Source: JAAYAY01 sp963674575 (GTDB lineage: Bacteria > Planctomycetota > Planctomycetia > Pirellulales > Thermoguttaceae). From it: DNA of 64,000 nt. Positions 37,164-46,585 of this stretch are shown one piece after another (positions within the stretch are counted from its first letter, which is position 1; each line of letters opens with the position of its first letter). The position numbers and the translations under genes were made by a program. A model generated the notes under the pieces. It was not told the DNA's origin and searched no databases. It worked only from the letters and a program-made list of their open reading frames with translations. The DNA is taken from positions 1,674,001 through 1,738,000 of the forward strand of contig CAXXQT010000005.1 in NCBI GenBank assembly GCA_963674575.2, given 5' to 3'.

Positions 37164-37248
37164 ATGGGTGGCACGCTCAGAGCGCGAGCGATGGGCGTGG
37201 CGATGCAACCGTCCACGCCCATCGCTTCGCTCTGGGCGTGCCACCCAT
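37164..37248. repeat. Palindromic interspersed repeat, 'GGCACGC' family, copy 2
   Basis: Arms 37164-37200 (ATGGGTGGCACGCTCAGAGCG...) and 37213-37248 (...CGCTCTGGGCGTGCCACCCAT) form an ~36-bp imperfect palindrome in the gap between the convergent sulfatase and FAD-oxidoreductase genes. A half copy is at 3038-3072. It may also end transcription of both genes. Confidence 0.78.
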
Positions 37249-37255
37249 TCACAAC

Positions 37256-38845
37256 CTACTCGGCGTCGGCTTTCTGGCACTGGCAGGCGGCTTCGCCGCG
37301 GAAGGCAAGGGCGGCGGTGGGGCAGGCTTCCACGCACTGGCGGGCAACCCGTCCGAGGGCGTCCTCCATGGAGCGATCGAAGGGCACGCCCACGCGGACG
37401 TCGAAACCGCGTCCGACGAAGGTCAACCCGAGCGGTTCGCCGGCCTCGGTGGCGATTTCGATGCAGAGTCCGCAGTTGATGCACTTGCCGGGCTCGTAGA
37501 TCACCTCGGAGTGTTGAAGGTTCTGGACGAGCGTCGCCCGCTCGCCCTTGTAGCGGTTCGGGTCGACGCCGTACATCTCGGCATAGCGTTTCAGACGGCA
37601 CGTGGCCAGGGCGCGGCAGTCGCAGTGGAGGCACCGGCCCGCCTGCTCGACCGCTTCCGCCGACGTGTAGCCCTCTGCCTTCGACTCGGGCTGGTGAAGC
37701 GGCAGCAGGGAACCGGTGGCGAGAAACGCGGTCAGTTCGCCCGGGGTGAGCTTGCCAATACGGGAGGAAAATGGCTTTTCTACGGACGCGGGTGTGCCGT
37801 CAGCCAGGTAGTGATCGACAGAGGCGGCCACTTCCTTGCCGTCGGCCACACTTCGGACGACGAGCCCCTTCGTGCGAATCGCATTGCCGGCGGCAAACAC
37901 GCCTTCGCGGCTTGCCGCGTAGGTCTCCTTGTCCACATCCACGCCGCGGGGCGTCGCCTTGAGCGACCAGGACTCGACGGTCGATTTCCCCGTCGCGCCC
38001 GTTGCGAGCACAACGGCGTTGTGACGCGAGGCCAAGTCGTCGACGGTGACGTCCGTTCCGAGTTCCGTACTCAACCGAGCCTCAATGCCGATGCCAAGGA
38101 TGGTGGCAATTTCCGCGTCGAGGACGTCGCGTGGCAACTCTTCGGCCGAGTGTTCCTTTCGGAGACGCCCGCCGAGCTCAGGCTCCTTCTCATAGATCGT
38201 CACGGCATGACCGGCGCGGCGGAGGTAGTAGGCGGCGGCCAGACCCGTGGGTCCCGCGCCCACGACAGCCACGGAACGCCCCGTGTCGGCGGCGCACTCC
38301 GGCAAGTAGGGCTGGCTGCTGGCCAGGTCCTGGTCGGCGACAAACCGCTTCAACTCGCAGATGGCCACGGCCCCGTCTGTGCCGCTGCGGCGGCAGCCCT
38401 TTTCGCACGGTTTGGGGCACACCCGTCCCAACACGGCCGGCAGGGCGATGTCGTGCTTGACCGTGACGATCGCCTCGCGGAGCGAGTCGCCCTGGATCTG
38501 GCGAAGCATGACCGGCACGTCCATGTGGGCCGGACAGGCGAAATGGCAAGGGGCCAGGCAATCGCCCACGTGATCGCTCAGGAGAAGTTCCAGGCTTGTT
38601 CGCCGAACTTCGTGGACTTCCTCCGTCTCGCTTTCAACCTCCATCCCGTCGACGACCTGCGTGGCGCAGGAAGGAACGAGACGTCCGCCTACCTTGACCA
38701 GGCACACGAGACACGACGTGGAAGGCGTGTAGCCCTTGAAGTAGCAGAGCGTGGGGATCTCGATGCCGAGGGCCGTGGCGGCGTCGAGGATCGTGGCGCC
38801 CTGGGGCACTTCCACTTCGCGTTGGTCGATGGTGAGTCGGGGCAT
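37256..38845 (-). CDS. FAD-dependent oxidoreductase with N-terminal 2Fe-2S ferredoxin (GltD/HydA-subunit-like)
   Basis: A 529-residue flavoprotein in the cytoplasm. Residues 1-~80 form a 2Fe-2S ferredoxin domain (LCYFKGYTPSTSCLVC ... VPSC). Next comes the GltD-like Fe-S stretch (GDCLAPCHFACPAHMDVPVML, then CPKPCEKGCRR) and the FAD-binding VAVVGAGPTGLAAAYYL at ~175. The C-terminal part has a CINCGLC cluster with CVEACP. Such fusions act as diaphorase-like electron-entry subunits with NuoF homologues. ATG at 38845 opens the ferredoxin domain. It is last in the nine-gene operon, 129 bp after the NuoEF fusion. Confidence 0.87.
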   Translation of the reverse strand: MPRLTIDQREVEVPQGATILDAATALGIEIPTLCYFKGYTPSTSCLVCLVKVGGRLVPSCATQVVDGMEVESETEEVHEVRRTSLELLLSDHVGDCLAPCHFACPAHMDVPVMLRQIQGDSLREAIVTVKHDIALPAVLGRVCPKPCEKGCRRSGTDGAVAICELKRFVADQDLASSQPYLPECAADTGRSVAVVGAGPTGLAAAYYLRRAGHAVTIYEKEPELGGRLRKEHSAEELPRDVLDAEIATILGIGIEARLSTELGTDVTVDDLASRHNAVVLATGATGKSTVESWSLKATPRGVDVDKETYAASREGVFAAGNAIRTKGLVVRSVADGKEVAASVDHYLADGTPASVEKPFSSRIGKLTPGELTAFLATGSLLPLHQPESKAEGYTSAEAVEQAGRCLHCDCRALATCRLKRYAEMYGVDPNRYKGERATLVQNLQHSEVIYEPGKCINCGLCIEIATEAGEPLGLTFVGRGFDVRVGVPFDRSMEDALGRVARQCVEACPTAALAFRGEAACQCQKADAE

Positions 38846-38974
38846 TGTTAGCGGTGAGCTATGAGCGGTGAGCAGTGAGATGGTTTTGGGGTGTTTGGGC
38901 ACTGCTTGCGAGCAAGCAGTGGCACACGGGGCTTTGTCCTTCAGTCTTCGGTCTTAAGCCTTCAGCCTCTTTAC

Positions 38975-41329
38975 TTACTCTACGTAGACGGCGCCGGTGG
39001 GGCAGACGTCGCGGCACGTGTCGCAGCGGGTGCAGGTTTCGTCGATGATCGCGTGGCGCTGGTAGGGCGTCATGGGGATGGCGTCGACGGGACAGTGCTG
39101 GGCGCAAAGGGTGCAGCCGATGCAGCGGTCGTTGATCTTGTAGGTGATGGCTTCCTGGCACTTGCCCGCCGGGCAGCGGCCTTCCAAATGCGCCTCGTAC
39201 TCGTGGCGGAAGTACTTCAACGTGGAAAGGACCGGGTTGGGAGCCGTTTTCCCGAGCCCGCAAACGCTGCCCAGCCGAACCGACTGGGCGAGGCTCTCGA
39301 GATCTTCCAGGTCGCCCTTGCGACCCCGCCCGCAGCAGATGCGGTCGAGGATGTCGAGCATCCGCCGGGTTCCGACGCGGCAGAGGGTGCACTTGCCGCA
39401 GGATTGGTCCTGGGTGAAGCGGAGGAAATAGCGGGCGATGTCGACCATGCAGTCCTGGTCATCGAGCACGACGAGGCCCCCGGAGCCCATGATGGCGCCG
39501 ACGCTTGACAGCGCCTCGAAATCGATGGGCGTGTCGGCCAGGTGCGCCGGCACGCATCCGCCCGAGGGTCCGCCCACCTGAACGGCCTTGAACTGTCGGC
39601 CGCCTTCCACGCCGCCGCCGATTTCCTCGACGATTTCGCGGATGGTGATGCCCATGGGCACTTCAATGAGCCCGCCGCGACGGATCTTGCCGGCCAGGGC
39701 GAAGACCTTCGTGCCCTTGCTCGTTTCCGTTCCCAGGGCGGCAAATTTGTCGGCCCCGTTGCGGAAAATCCACGACACGAGCGAGAAGCTCTCCACGTTG
39801 TTCACCAGCGTCGGCTTGCCCTGGTAGCCGCTCTCGGCTGGATAGGGCGGTCGAAGGCGGGGCATGCCCCGTTTGCCTTCCAGCGAGGCGAGCAGGGCCG
39901 TCTCTTCGCCGCAGACAAAAGCCCCGGCTCCTTCCTTGACGGAGACGTGCAAGCTGAAATCGGTGCCCAGGATCCCGTCGCCCAGCAGGCCCCGCTCGTG
40001 GCACCGATCGAGGGCTTCCCGAACTCGTTTGACGGCCAGGGGATACTCGGCGCGGATGTAGAACACGCCTCGGTTGGCGCCCACGGCCCGGGCGGCGATC
40101 GCCATGCCTTCAATCACGCGATAGGGGCAGCTTTCCAGCAACATGCGATCCATGAACGCGCCGGGATCGCCCTCGTCGCCGTTGCAGACGACGAACTTCG
40201 TATCGCCCGCAGCCTTCCGGACAATGCCCCACTTGATGCCCGTGGGAAAACCGGCGCCGCCGCGACCACGCAGGCCGCTGGCTCGGATTTCTTCCACCAG
40301 TTGTTCGGGCTCGAGATCGCGAACGCACTTTTCCAGGGCCTTGAAGCCGTCGTTGCGGAGGTACTCGTCCAGGTCGGTGGGGTCGGTTCGGGCCACGCCC
40401 TCGGTGGCCAGGTGGACCTGGTGCCGCATGAAGGCGCAAGCCGGCCCCTGCTCCATGTCGAGGGAGCGAGTTTCCACGGGATCGCCCACCTCGTCGCTCA
40501 CCAGCCGATCCAGAAGGCCCACGGCCGACTGGGTCACCCGTTGCAGAAGGCTCTTGGGTTTGAAGTGGCGAAGAACGATTTCCCGAGCCTCGTTGGCAGA
40601 AACCTTCGAGAAGAACTTGGGCGGGCCGTCGGGTGGAACGATTTCGAGCATGGGCGTCTGGTGGCACATGCCCACGCAGCCCACACGCTTGATGACCGCG
40701 TCGGCGTGCGTTCGGTCCAGGGCCAGGCCGATCGAATGGTAGACCTTGGCGCTGCCCTGGGCCTGGCAGCAGGATCCCATGCCGATCCGCACCTCGCCCA
40801 TGTGTTCCGGCCGCTCGCCTTCATGGCGACGAATCTGGATGTCGCTCTTTTTGCCGTGCTTGAGAAAGTCGTCGAGAACGTTGGGCACGGTGGCGGGGCT
40901 GACGTGACCGTAAGGCACGTCGTCAATCTGGACAACGGGCGCCAGCGTGCAGCAACCGAGGCAGGCAACTCGTTCGACCGTGAAAACGCCGTCCTTGTCG
41001 GTGTCGTCGCCGTTGTTGGAGATGCCAAGTTGATACTCGATGGCTTCCTGGACGAGCCCGGAGCCCTTCACGTGGCAGGCCGTTCCGTGGCACACGCTGA
41101 TGATGTGCTTGCCAACAGGGCGGTGGCGAAACTGGGTGTAGAAGGTCGACACGCCGGTGATCGAGGCCGGCGTGATTTCGGTCAGTTCGCACACCCGCTC
41201 CATCGCCTCGGAAGGCAGGTAGCGGAACTCGGCCTGGATCGCCTGAAGGATCGGAATCACCGCATCGGGAGTCCGCCCGTGCTTTTCCACGCAGCGTTCA
41301 ACGAAGGTCAGGTCCAGGTCGGTGCTCAT
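38975..41329 (-). CDS. Fused NuoE-NuoF-type NADH-oxidising flavoprotein
   Basis: A 784-residue protein. Residues ~1-150 are a NuoE-like thioredoxin fold (SVCHGTACHVKG and ACLGCCTLAP, 2Fe-2S). A second 2Fe-2S ferredoxin (MGSCCQAQG, GCVGMC) follows at ~180-270. The NuoF part (~340-700) has GRGGAGFPTGIKWG for NADH, CNGDEGDPGAFMDR for FMN, and QSCGKCTLCRVGT for the N3 4Fe-4S cluster. Two 4Fe-4S clusters (CIGCTLCAQHCP, CTRCDTCRDVCP) end it. This arrangement is that of HydB/HndC-type bifurcating or formate-dehydrogenase beta subunits, here with NuoE fused. ATG at 41329 overlaps the preceding PQQ gene stop by 4 bp. Confidence 0.92.
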   Translation of the reverse strand: MSTDLDLTFVERCVEKHGRTPDAVIPILQAIQAEFRYLPSEAMERVCELTEITPASITGVSTFYTQFRHRPVGKHIISVCHGTACHVKGSGLVQEAIEYQLGISNNGDDTDKDGVFTVERVACLGCCTLAPVVQIDDVPYGHVSPATVPNVLDDFLKHGKKSDIQIRRHEGERPEHMGEVRIGMGSCCQAQGSAKVYHSIGLALDRTHADAVIKRVGCVGMCHQTPMLEIVPPDGPPKFFSKVSANEAREIVLRHFKPKSLLQRVTQSAVGLLDRLVSDEVGDPVETRSLDMEQGPACAFMRHQVHLATEGVARTDPTDLDEYLRNDGFKALEKCVRDLEPEQLVEEIRASGLRGRGGAGFPTGIKWGIVRKAAGDTKFVVCNGDEGDPGAFMDRMLLESCPYRVIEGMAIAARAVGANRGVFYIRAEYPLAVKRVREALDRCHERGLLGDGILGTDFSLHVSVKEGAGAFVCGEETALLASLEGKRGMPRLRPPYPAESGYQGKPTLVNNVESFSLVSWIFRNGADKFAALGTETSKGTKVFALAGKIRRGGLIEVPMGITIREIVEEIGGGVEGGRQFKAVQVGGPSGGCVPAHLADTPIDFEALSSVGAIMGSGGLVVLDDQDCMVDIARYFLRFTQDQSCGKCTLCRVGTRRMLDILDRICCGRGRKGDLEDLESLAQSVRLGSVCGLGKTAPNPVLSTLKYFRHEYEAHLEGRCPAGKCQEAITYKINDRCIGCTLCAQHCPVDAIPMTPYQRHAIIDETCTRCDTCRDVCPTGAVYVE

Positions 41330-44300
41330 TTCTTGCCAATACAGAACAGGTGCTCTTTGCCGCGGATGAACAGTCGTCCCTTGTGCAAAGCCGGGCAGGT
41401 CACGCACTCCTCACCCAACGCGCCCTGGGCGACGACTTCCGCTCCTTCCTCACCCGGCTTCAAAACCTGGCAACCTTCCAGGCCAAACAGGTAAATCAGG
41501 TCGCCAACCAGGGTGGGCGACGACGAATACATGTCGTCCGATTCCCACTCCCAAACGAGTTCGCCGGATTTCGTGTCGAAGCAGGTCAACAAGCCGTAGG
41601 AAGCGAGGAGGAAAACGTGCTCGGCCGTGGCGAGCGGGGTGCACGTATCGGGAAGACTGTCTTCGGCCGCCCACAGGACGAACTCTTCGCTTTCGGTGAT
41701 GTCCCCTTTTCCTCCCAACCGGATGGCGGTCATCTGGGGATACTCGTTTGCCACGATCAATACGTCTCCCACCACAACCGGGGAGGGGCCCACGTCCTGA
41801 CGCAGACATTTGCAGCGCCAAAGCTCCGCCCCGTCCTCTGCATTGTAGGCAATCACGAAGGGATCGGAGCAAGTGATTATCTGGCTGACGCCGTCATGGT
41901 CGACCACGATCGGAGAAGGCCAGGAATTTGCCACGTCGCGTGGAATTGACCACACCTCTTTTCCTGTGGCTCCGTCGAGGGCAATCAACCTCGACAGTTT
42001 GTCCTTTGGGGCTCCCTGGTCGAATTGGAGGATCAAGCGATCGTGCCACGTGGTCAGCGACGAGGCATGGCCATAAGAGTTTTTGGGCATCCCAAGACTC
42101 TTGCTCCAGACGACCTTGCCGTCGAAATCAACCGCTCCCACGTCGCCATTGGCGAACATGGCGTAGACGCGGCGTCCGTCGGTCGCTGCCGTGGGGGCCG
42201 CAAATCCCGTGTCTTCCATCACCTCCGGCGGCTTGGCGGTGCTTTCCGGCGTGCCGGGAATTTCGGTTTGCCAAAGCAGTTCGCCGCCGGTCGTGTCGAA
42301 GCCCATCACCACCCGGTGCTGCTCGTCGGCGCCGGTCAGGAAGAGGCGATCGTTCCAGACGATGGCCGAACTGTTGCCGGGCATGGGGACGGGAGTTTTC
42401 CAAAGGACACCCTCGCCCGATTCGGCGTCCCAAGTGCTGGGCAGATCCATGGCCGGGGCGATTCCTGCTCCTGCCGGGCCGCGGAAACGGGGCCAGTTGG
42501 CGGCCAGTTCCTCGGCGGTGGGCCAATCGGCCGCAGGCGCGGCCTGCGCCGGTTCCCCGGGGTTGCCGATACAGAACAGGTGCTGCCTTCCGCGAACAAG
42601 CATTCGCCCATGGCATATGGCCGGACAGGTGACGCACTCTTCACCCAGGTTGCCGTTGCCCACAACCTCGGCGTCTTCCTCGCCCGGCTTGAGAATCTGG
42701 CAGCCTTCCAGGCCGAACAAATAGAGCAGATCGCCTACCAACGTGGGCGAGGAGGAATACATGTCGTCCGACTCCCACTCCCAGAGCAGTTCGCCTGCCT
42801 TGGCGTCGAAGCAGGTCAACAGCCCATAAGAAGCGACGATGTAAACGTGATCCGTGGTGGCAATGGGAGAACATGTGTCCGGCAGGCTGTCTTCGGCGAT
42901 CCAGAGGACCAAGTCTTCATTGTCCGTGATGTCCCCTTTCCCGCCGAGCCGGATGGCGGTCATCTGGGGATACTCGTTGGCCACGATGAGCAGATCGCCC
43001 ACAACAACGGGCGACGGTCCCACGTCTTGCCGCAGGCACTTGCAACGCCAAAGCTCCGAGCCGTCTTCAACCTTGTTGGCGATCACGAAAGGATCGGAGC
43101 AGGTGATGATCTGGGCCACGCCGTCGTGTTCGACCACAATTGGCGAGGGCCACGAATTGGCCACGTCTCGCGGGACGGCCCAGATTTCCTTCCCTGTGGC
43201 GGCTTCCAGGGCGATCAATCTGGAAAGTTTGTCTTTCGGCGCCCCCTGGTCGAATTGAATGATCAGCCGATCCTGCCACATGGCGAGCGACGCCGCGTGG
43301 CCGTAGGAATTCTTCGGGATGCCGAGGCTCTTGCTCCAGACCACCTTTCCGTCGAAGTCGACCGCCCCCACGTCGCCGTTGGCAAACATGGCGTAGACAC
43401 GCCGACCGTCGGTCGCAGCCGTTGGGGCGGCAAAGCCGGTGTCTTCCATGACCTCGGGCGGTTCCTCCGTGCTCTCGGGCGTGCCGGGGATCTCCGTCTG
43501 CCAGAGCAGTTTGCCCTCGAGGGTGTCGAAACACATCACGACGCGTTCGTTTTCATCGGCGCCCGTGAGAAAAGCGAGGTTCTCCCAAACGACGGGCGAA
43601 CTGTTGCCGGGCAAGGGAACGGGGGTCTTCCAGAGAATCCCCTCTCCCGATTCCACGTCCCACGAAGTGGGCAGGTTCATCGCGGGCACAACGCCACTGC
43701 CCTCCGGCCCTCGGAACCGCGGCCAGTTCGCCGCCAGTTCTTCCGGCGTGGGCCATCCGGAAAGGGTCGTCGGCGCCGCTTCCGGATGCAACGGCTCGTC
43801 GATCATGCCCGTGGTGCCGGGCACCTCGGATCTGTTACTCGCGGGTGTGAGCGAGGCCAACTCGGTGGGCAAGGAACGGTTGAGCCATACGGCGCCGGCC
43901 ACCAGCCCCACTCCAAGACACACAACCGCCCATCGCGCCATGGCGGCTTGCGGCGTGTCGCGATCGACGGGCGCATCGACCGGCCCGGGAGCCGGAAGAC
44001 GACGATGAAGCGTAACCGCGGCCTTCACTGAGACAACCAGGACCACCCACCCTGCCACAGCAAGCCACGTGCCGACGAGCGCAAAGCGGCGTTGGCGGAA
44101 ATAGTTCTGCCGAAGTCGCACGTCCGCATCGCGAAGCGCCTCGCGAGCCTCCATGTCGCTGGGGTCGGCGACCACGCTGGCCCGCATCTCGCGATAGGCG
44201 TCCGTATTGAGCGGGTCCTTGTCGAGCCGAGTCCGGTAGTCGACAAGCAGCAGCCCGCACACGATCAACAGAAACACCGCGGCCACCCAGGCCGAGCGCA

Positions 44301-44382
44301 CCGCGGCGCGGTACCAGACCAGAGTCGGATCGGCGCCTTCGGCCGTCTGTGGGAGTTCGGGCTGATCAGTATCTTGGCTCAT
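41326..44382 (-). CDS. Membrane protein with two tandem PQQ-like beta-propellers
   Basis: A 1018-residue protein. Three hydrophobic segments occur in the first ~180 residues (WVAAVFLLIVCGLLLVDY, FALVGTWLAVAGWVVLVVSV, WAVVCLGVGLVAGAVWL). From ~208 there are two propellers of ~405 residues with nearly the same sequence (410-codon period): each begins WPT.EELAANWPRFRGP and ends LGEECVTCPA ... HLFCIG. No PQQ-ligating dehydrogenase residues were identified, so the role is likely scaffold or electron-carrier binding. It overlaps the NuoEF gene by 4 bp and follows the NapH-like gene by 3 bp. Confidence 0.9.
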   Translation of the reverse strand: MSQDTDQPELPQTAEGADPTLVWYRAAVRSAWVAAVFLLIVCGLLLVDYRTRLDKDPLNTDAYREMRASVVADPSDMEAREALRDADVRLRQNYFRQRRFALVGTWLAVAGWVVLVVSVKAAVTLHRRLPAPGPVDAPVDRDTPQAAMARWAVVCLGVGLVAGAVWLNRSLPTELASLTPASNRSEVPGTTGMIDEPLHPEAAPTTLSGWPTPEELAANWPRFRGPEGSGVVPAMNLPTSWDVESGEGILWKTPVPLPGNSSPVVWENLAFLTGADENERVVMCFDTLEGKLLWQTEIPGTPESTEEPPEVMEDTGFAAPTAATDGRRVYAMFANGDVGAVDFDGKVVWSKSLGIPKNSYGHAASLAMWQDRLIIQFDQGAPKDKLSRLIALEAATGKEIWAVPRDVANSWPSPIVVEHDGVAQIITCSDPFVIANKVEDGSELWRCKCLRQDVGPSPVVVGDLLIVANEYPQMTAIRLGGKGDITDNEDLVLWIAEDSLPDTCSPIATTDHVYIVASYGLLTCFDAKAGELLWEWESDDMYSSSPTLVGDLLYLFGLEGCQILKPGEEDAEVVGNGNLGEECVTCPAICHGRMLVRGRQHLFCIGNPGEPAQAAPAADWPTAEELAANWPRFRGPAGAGIAPAMDLPSTWDAESGEGVLWKTPVPMPGNSSAIVWNDRLFLTGADEQHRVVMGFDTTGGELLWQTEIPGTPESTAKPPEVMEDTGFAAPTAATDGRRVYAMFANGDVGAVDFDGKVVWSKSLGMPKNSYGHASSLTTWHDRLILQFDQGAPKDKLSRLIALDGATGKEVWSIPRDVANSWPSPIVVDHDGVSQIITCSDPFVIAYNAEDGAELWRCKCLRQDVGPSPVVVGDVLIVANEYPQMTAIRLGGKGDITESEEFVLWAAEDSLPDTCTPLATAEHVFLLASYGLLTCFDTKSGELVWEWESDDMYSSSPTLVGDLIYLFGLEGCQVLKPGEEGAEVVAQGALGEECVTCPALHKGRLFIRGKEHLFCIGKK

Positions 44383-44385
44383 GGG

Positions 44386-45750
44386 CTACTTTCGTCGAAT
44401 TTCGATCGCTTCTTCCACGCCTTCGATCAGTCCCAGGCGCACCTGCTCGGCGGGGCAGTACCAGAAGCAGCGCCCGCAGGAAACGCAATTACCGCGGTCG
44501 GCGGTGAATTCCACGCGGCGGCGGCGGATGCTCGTGTGAACGAGTTTTACCACCAGGACGAGCCCCACCCACGCGCCCAGCCAGTAGCCGGCCGTGGTGA
44601 AGCGGTCGTGGAGCGAGAGCGCGGAAGCATAAAGTTCCTGCCGAGGCCGGCCTGTATTGTAAAAGGCATCGCTCGCGTCGGTGGTCCCCTCGACCGCTTC
44701 GGTTTCTTCCTGGCGAACCCGCTCGGCCAGGGCCACCTCGGGATGAAGGCGCGACATGGGAATTCCCATCTTGCCACCGGCCCAGACACAAACGGCAAAC
44801 ACCACGGGCGCCGCAGCAAACAACACGAGGGCGCGAGTTCGAGCGGCGCGGCGATCCTTCTCGGACTGTTCAACCGTGGGAGGCTGAATCGCGCCGTAGG
44901 GGCAGGCATCTTCGCAAAGCCGGCAATTGATGCACTCTTCCGGAGGAATTCGCAGCCGCCAGCGAGAGACCTTTGCGGCCAGTTTCAGCAACGCTCCGTA
45001 GGGACACAGATAGCGGCAGTAGGGACGTCCCACGTAGTAGCCGATCACGAGAAAACACGCTCCCAGGATCAGCATGTTGGCGCTGCCCGAGAGGCGGAAA
45101 AAGGCCACGAAGGGGTCGTATTCGCAGATCACAAAGGCCGTGCCCGTGGCGGCAAATACCACGGCTGCCCCAAGGTAGACGTAGGGAATCAGGCCGAGCG
45201 TGCGATCCAGCCAGCCGGGCACCTTCACGGGCTGGAGCGTGACCAGTTCCTGCACAGCGCCCAGGGGGCACACGGAGGAGCAAAACGTCCGCCCGAAGAA
45301 CAATGTGAACCCGAGTGGCAGGACGAAGAAGGCCACGATGGCCAGCGAGATCCCGTAGCTTGGATCACCCAAGGCAAGGGCCACGTTCTGAATCGAGCCG
45401 ATCGAGCAGACACATCCCTTTCGCACGAAACCAAACCAAACGAGCGAAAACAGTGTCAGGACGAACAATCCTCGACGAGAACGTGAGCGAAGGGCAAAAT
45501 AGGAAGCCAGGCTCAAGGCCACGACCAGAACGACGACGTCGACATATTCCATCAGCACCGAACGGGCCTGGGGGAATTCGTTCGTCGGGAGCGGATAGCC
45601 CTCGATCACCGGTCGGGAGAGCAAGTCCGCCGGCTCCCCGCCGCACGCCGGCATGGCCGTCAGCAGCGTCAGCCCCACGACGAACGCGACTGCCAGAAGT
45701 CGGCCGGCGCGGCTCCAACGGCTGCTCATGCCAGGCAAACGTCCTTTCAT
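44386..45750 (-). CDS. NapH/NosR-like membrane iron-sulfur protein
   Basis: A 454-residue polytopic protein with about six membrane helices. Between them are FCSSVCPLGA and YCRYLCPYGA, the CxxxCP pairs of the NapH family, followed by CINCRLCEDACPYGA and, near the C-terminus, CVSCGRCFWYCPAEQ, two 4Fe-4S clusters. These proteins pass electrons between membrane quinol and periplasmic or cytoplasmic Fe-S carriers. The ATG at 45750 gives a short signal-like N-terminus (AVAFVVGLTLLTAMPACGG). It overlaps the polyferredoxin gene by 4 bp. Confidence 0.87.
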   Translation of the reverse strand: MKGRLPGMSSRWSRAGRLLAVAFVVGLTLLTAMPACGGEPADLLSRPVIEGYPLPTNEFPQARSVLMEYVDVVVLVVALSLASYFALRSRSRRGLFVLTLFSLVWFGFVRKGCVCSIGSIQNVALALGDPSYGISLAIVAFFVLPLGFTLFFGRTFCSSVCPLGAVQELVTLQPVKVPGWLDRTLGLIPYVYLGAAVVFAATGTAFVICEYDPFVAFFRLSGSANMLILGACFLVIGYYVGRPYCRYLCPYGALLKLAAKVSRWRLRIPPEECINCRLCEDACPYGAIQPPTVEQSEKDRRAARTRALVLFAAAPVVFAVCVWAGGKMGIPMSRLHPEVALAERVRQEETEAVEGTTDASDAFYNTGRPRQELYASALSLHDRFTTAGYWLGAWVGLVLVVKLVHTSIRRRRVEFTADRGNCVSCGRCFWYCPAEQVRLGLIEGVEEAIEIRRK

Positions 45751-46352
45751 GCTTCGCGTCCCTTCTGCTCGATGGCGGCGCGAGCTTTCTTTTTCAACAG
45801 GTAGGGCTGGTCGGCCGGCACTCGGCGAAAGGCCTGGCTCGGACAGGCGATGGCGATGGCGCATTGGTCGCAGTTGAGACAGCGATCGTGGCGAACCTGC
45901 AGGTAGAGCGAGCCATTCATCATGGCACAGCCCTCGACGCACTTGGCGCAGCCGATGCAGTTGGCTTCGTCGATGTGATAGTCGAATCGCCGCACGCCGG
46001 CCTGCTCGGCCACGAAGGTTCGCTGGACGGCGCCGGTGGGGCACAGTTGGTTCTCGGCCGCAGTCGTCCGCTCCTGGTGGCTCAGGTCGAAATAGCCCGG
46101 GCAGGCATCGCACATAGCACACAGGGCGTAGCACTGGACGGCCTTGACGGCCGATTCGTCGAGGACGCAGTAGGTGGCGCAGTTGCCGCAGGTAGTGCAG
46201 ACGTCCGGATCAATCTGCCAGACCGTTTCCTCGGCCTGGCCTTTTCGACCGGCTACCACACCGGCGAACCCTGCAAGAAAGACGGCGCCGGCTGTCCGCG
46301 TGCCGTTGCGAACAAACTCCCGCCGATCGAGTTGTCGTTTGTCTTCATCCAT
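45747..46352 (-). CDS. Tat-exported polyferredoxin (NapG-like)
   Basis: A 201-residue protein. The leader (DRREFVRNGTRTAGAVFLAG) is a twin-arginine signal. The mature part has several Cys clusters: CTTCGNCATYC (~52), CYALCAMCDACP (~72), CIGCAKCVEGC (~130) and CLNCDQCAIAIACP (~155), enough for about four 4Fe-4S centres. It would lie outside the cytoplasmic membrane and pair with the NapH-like protein encoded next, as NapG with NapH. Confidence 0.88.
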   Translation of the reverse strand: MDEDKRQLDRREFVRNGTRTAGAVFLAGFAGVVAGRKGQAEETVWQIDPDVCTTCGNCATYCVLDESAVKAVQCYALCAMCDACPGYFDLSHQERTTAAENQLCPTGAVQRTFVAEQAGVRRFDYHIDEANCIGCAKCVEGCAMMNGSLYLQVRHDRCLNCDQCAIAIACPSQAFRRVPADQPYLLKKKARAAIEQKGREA

Positions 46353-46357
46353 CGTGG

Positions 46358-46585
46358 TCAGCCCTCCATCCTGCGGCGCGCCGCGAGCGCCGTGGGCAGA
46401 CGGCACGTTCCCCAGGCCTTGCATTGCTGGCAAGGGATCGAGCGGGCGCAATCCGGCCGCTGCGGGCCGAAGAGCAGATGGCCGCTCAGGATCGCCAGGC
46501 CGCCCAGGAGCCCGTAGCGGGCTGCGCCGGCCAGCCACCGGCGGCGGTCGGACGAATCGGAAGAGATCGCCTCACGGGGTTTCAT
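46358..46585 (-). CDS. Small membrane-anchored Cys-rich protein
   Basis: A 75-residue protein: RRR, a single hydrophobic stretch (YGLLGGLAILSGHLLFG) and a tail with three or four Cys (CARSIPCQQCKAWGTC) plus basic residues. The start overlaps the end of the NHL gene, and the stop is 5 bp before the polyferredoxin. The Cys tail could bind metal or an Fe-S centre. It has no recognised family. Confidence 0.65.
   Translation of the reverse strand: MKPREAISSDSSDRRRWLAGAARYGLLGGLAILSGHLLFGPQRPDCARSIPCQQCKAWGTCRLPTALAARRRMEG

Noticed and set aside
37256..41329. Electron-bifurcating hydrogenase or formate dehydrogenase
   Set aside because: Only the diaphorase-type subunits are present. No H-cluster, NiFe or molybdopterin subunit was seen in the window.
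39542..41494. 650-codon plus-strand frame in the NuoEF region
   Set aside because: The opposite strand carries full NuoE and NuoF motifs; this frame shows none.
42025..44031. 668-codon plus-strand frame opposite the propeller protein
   Set aside because: Internal duplication seen in the frame mirrors the propeller repeat; it has no independent signal.
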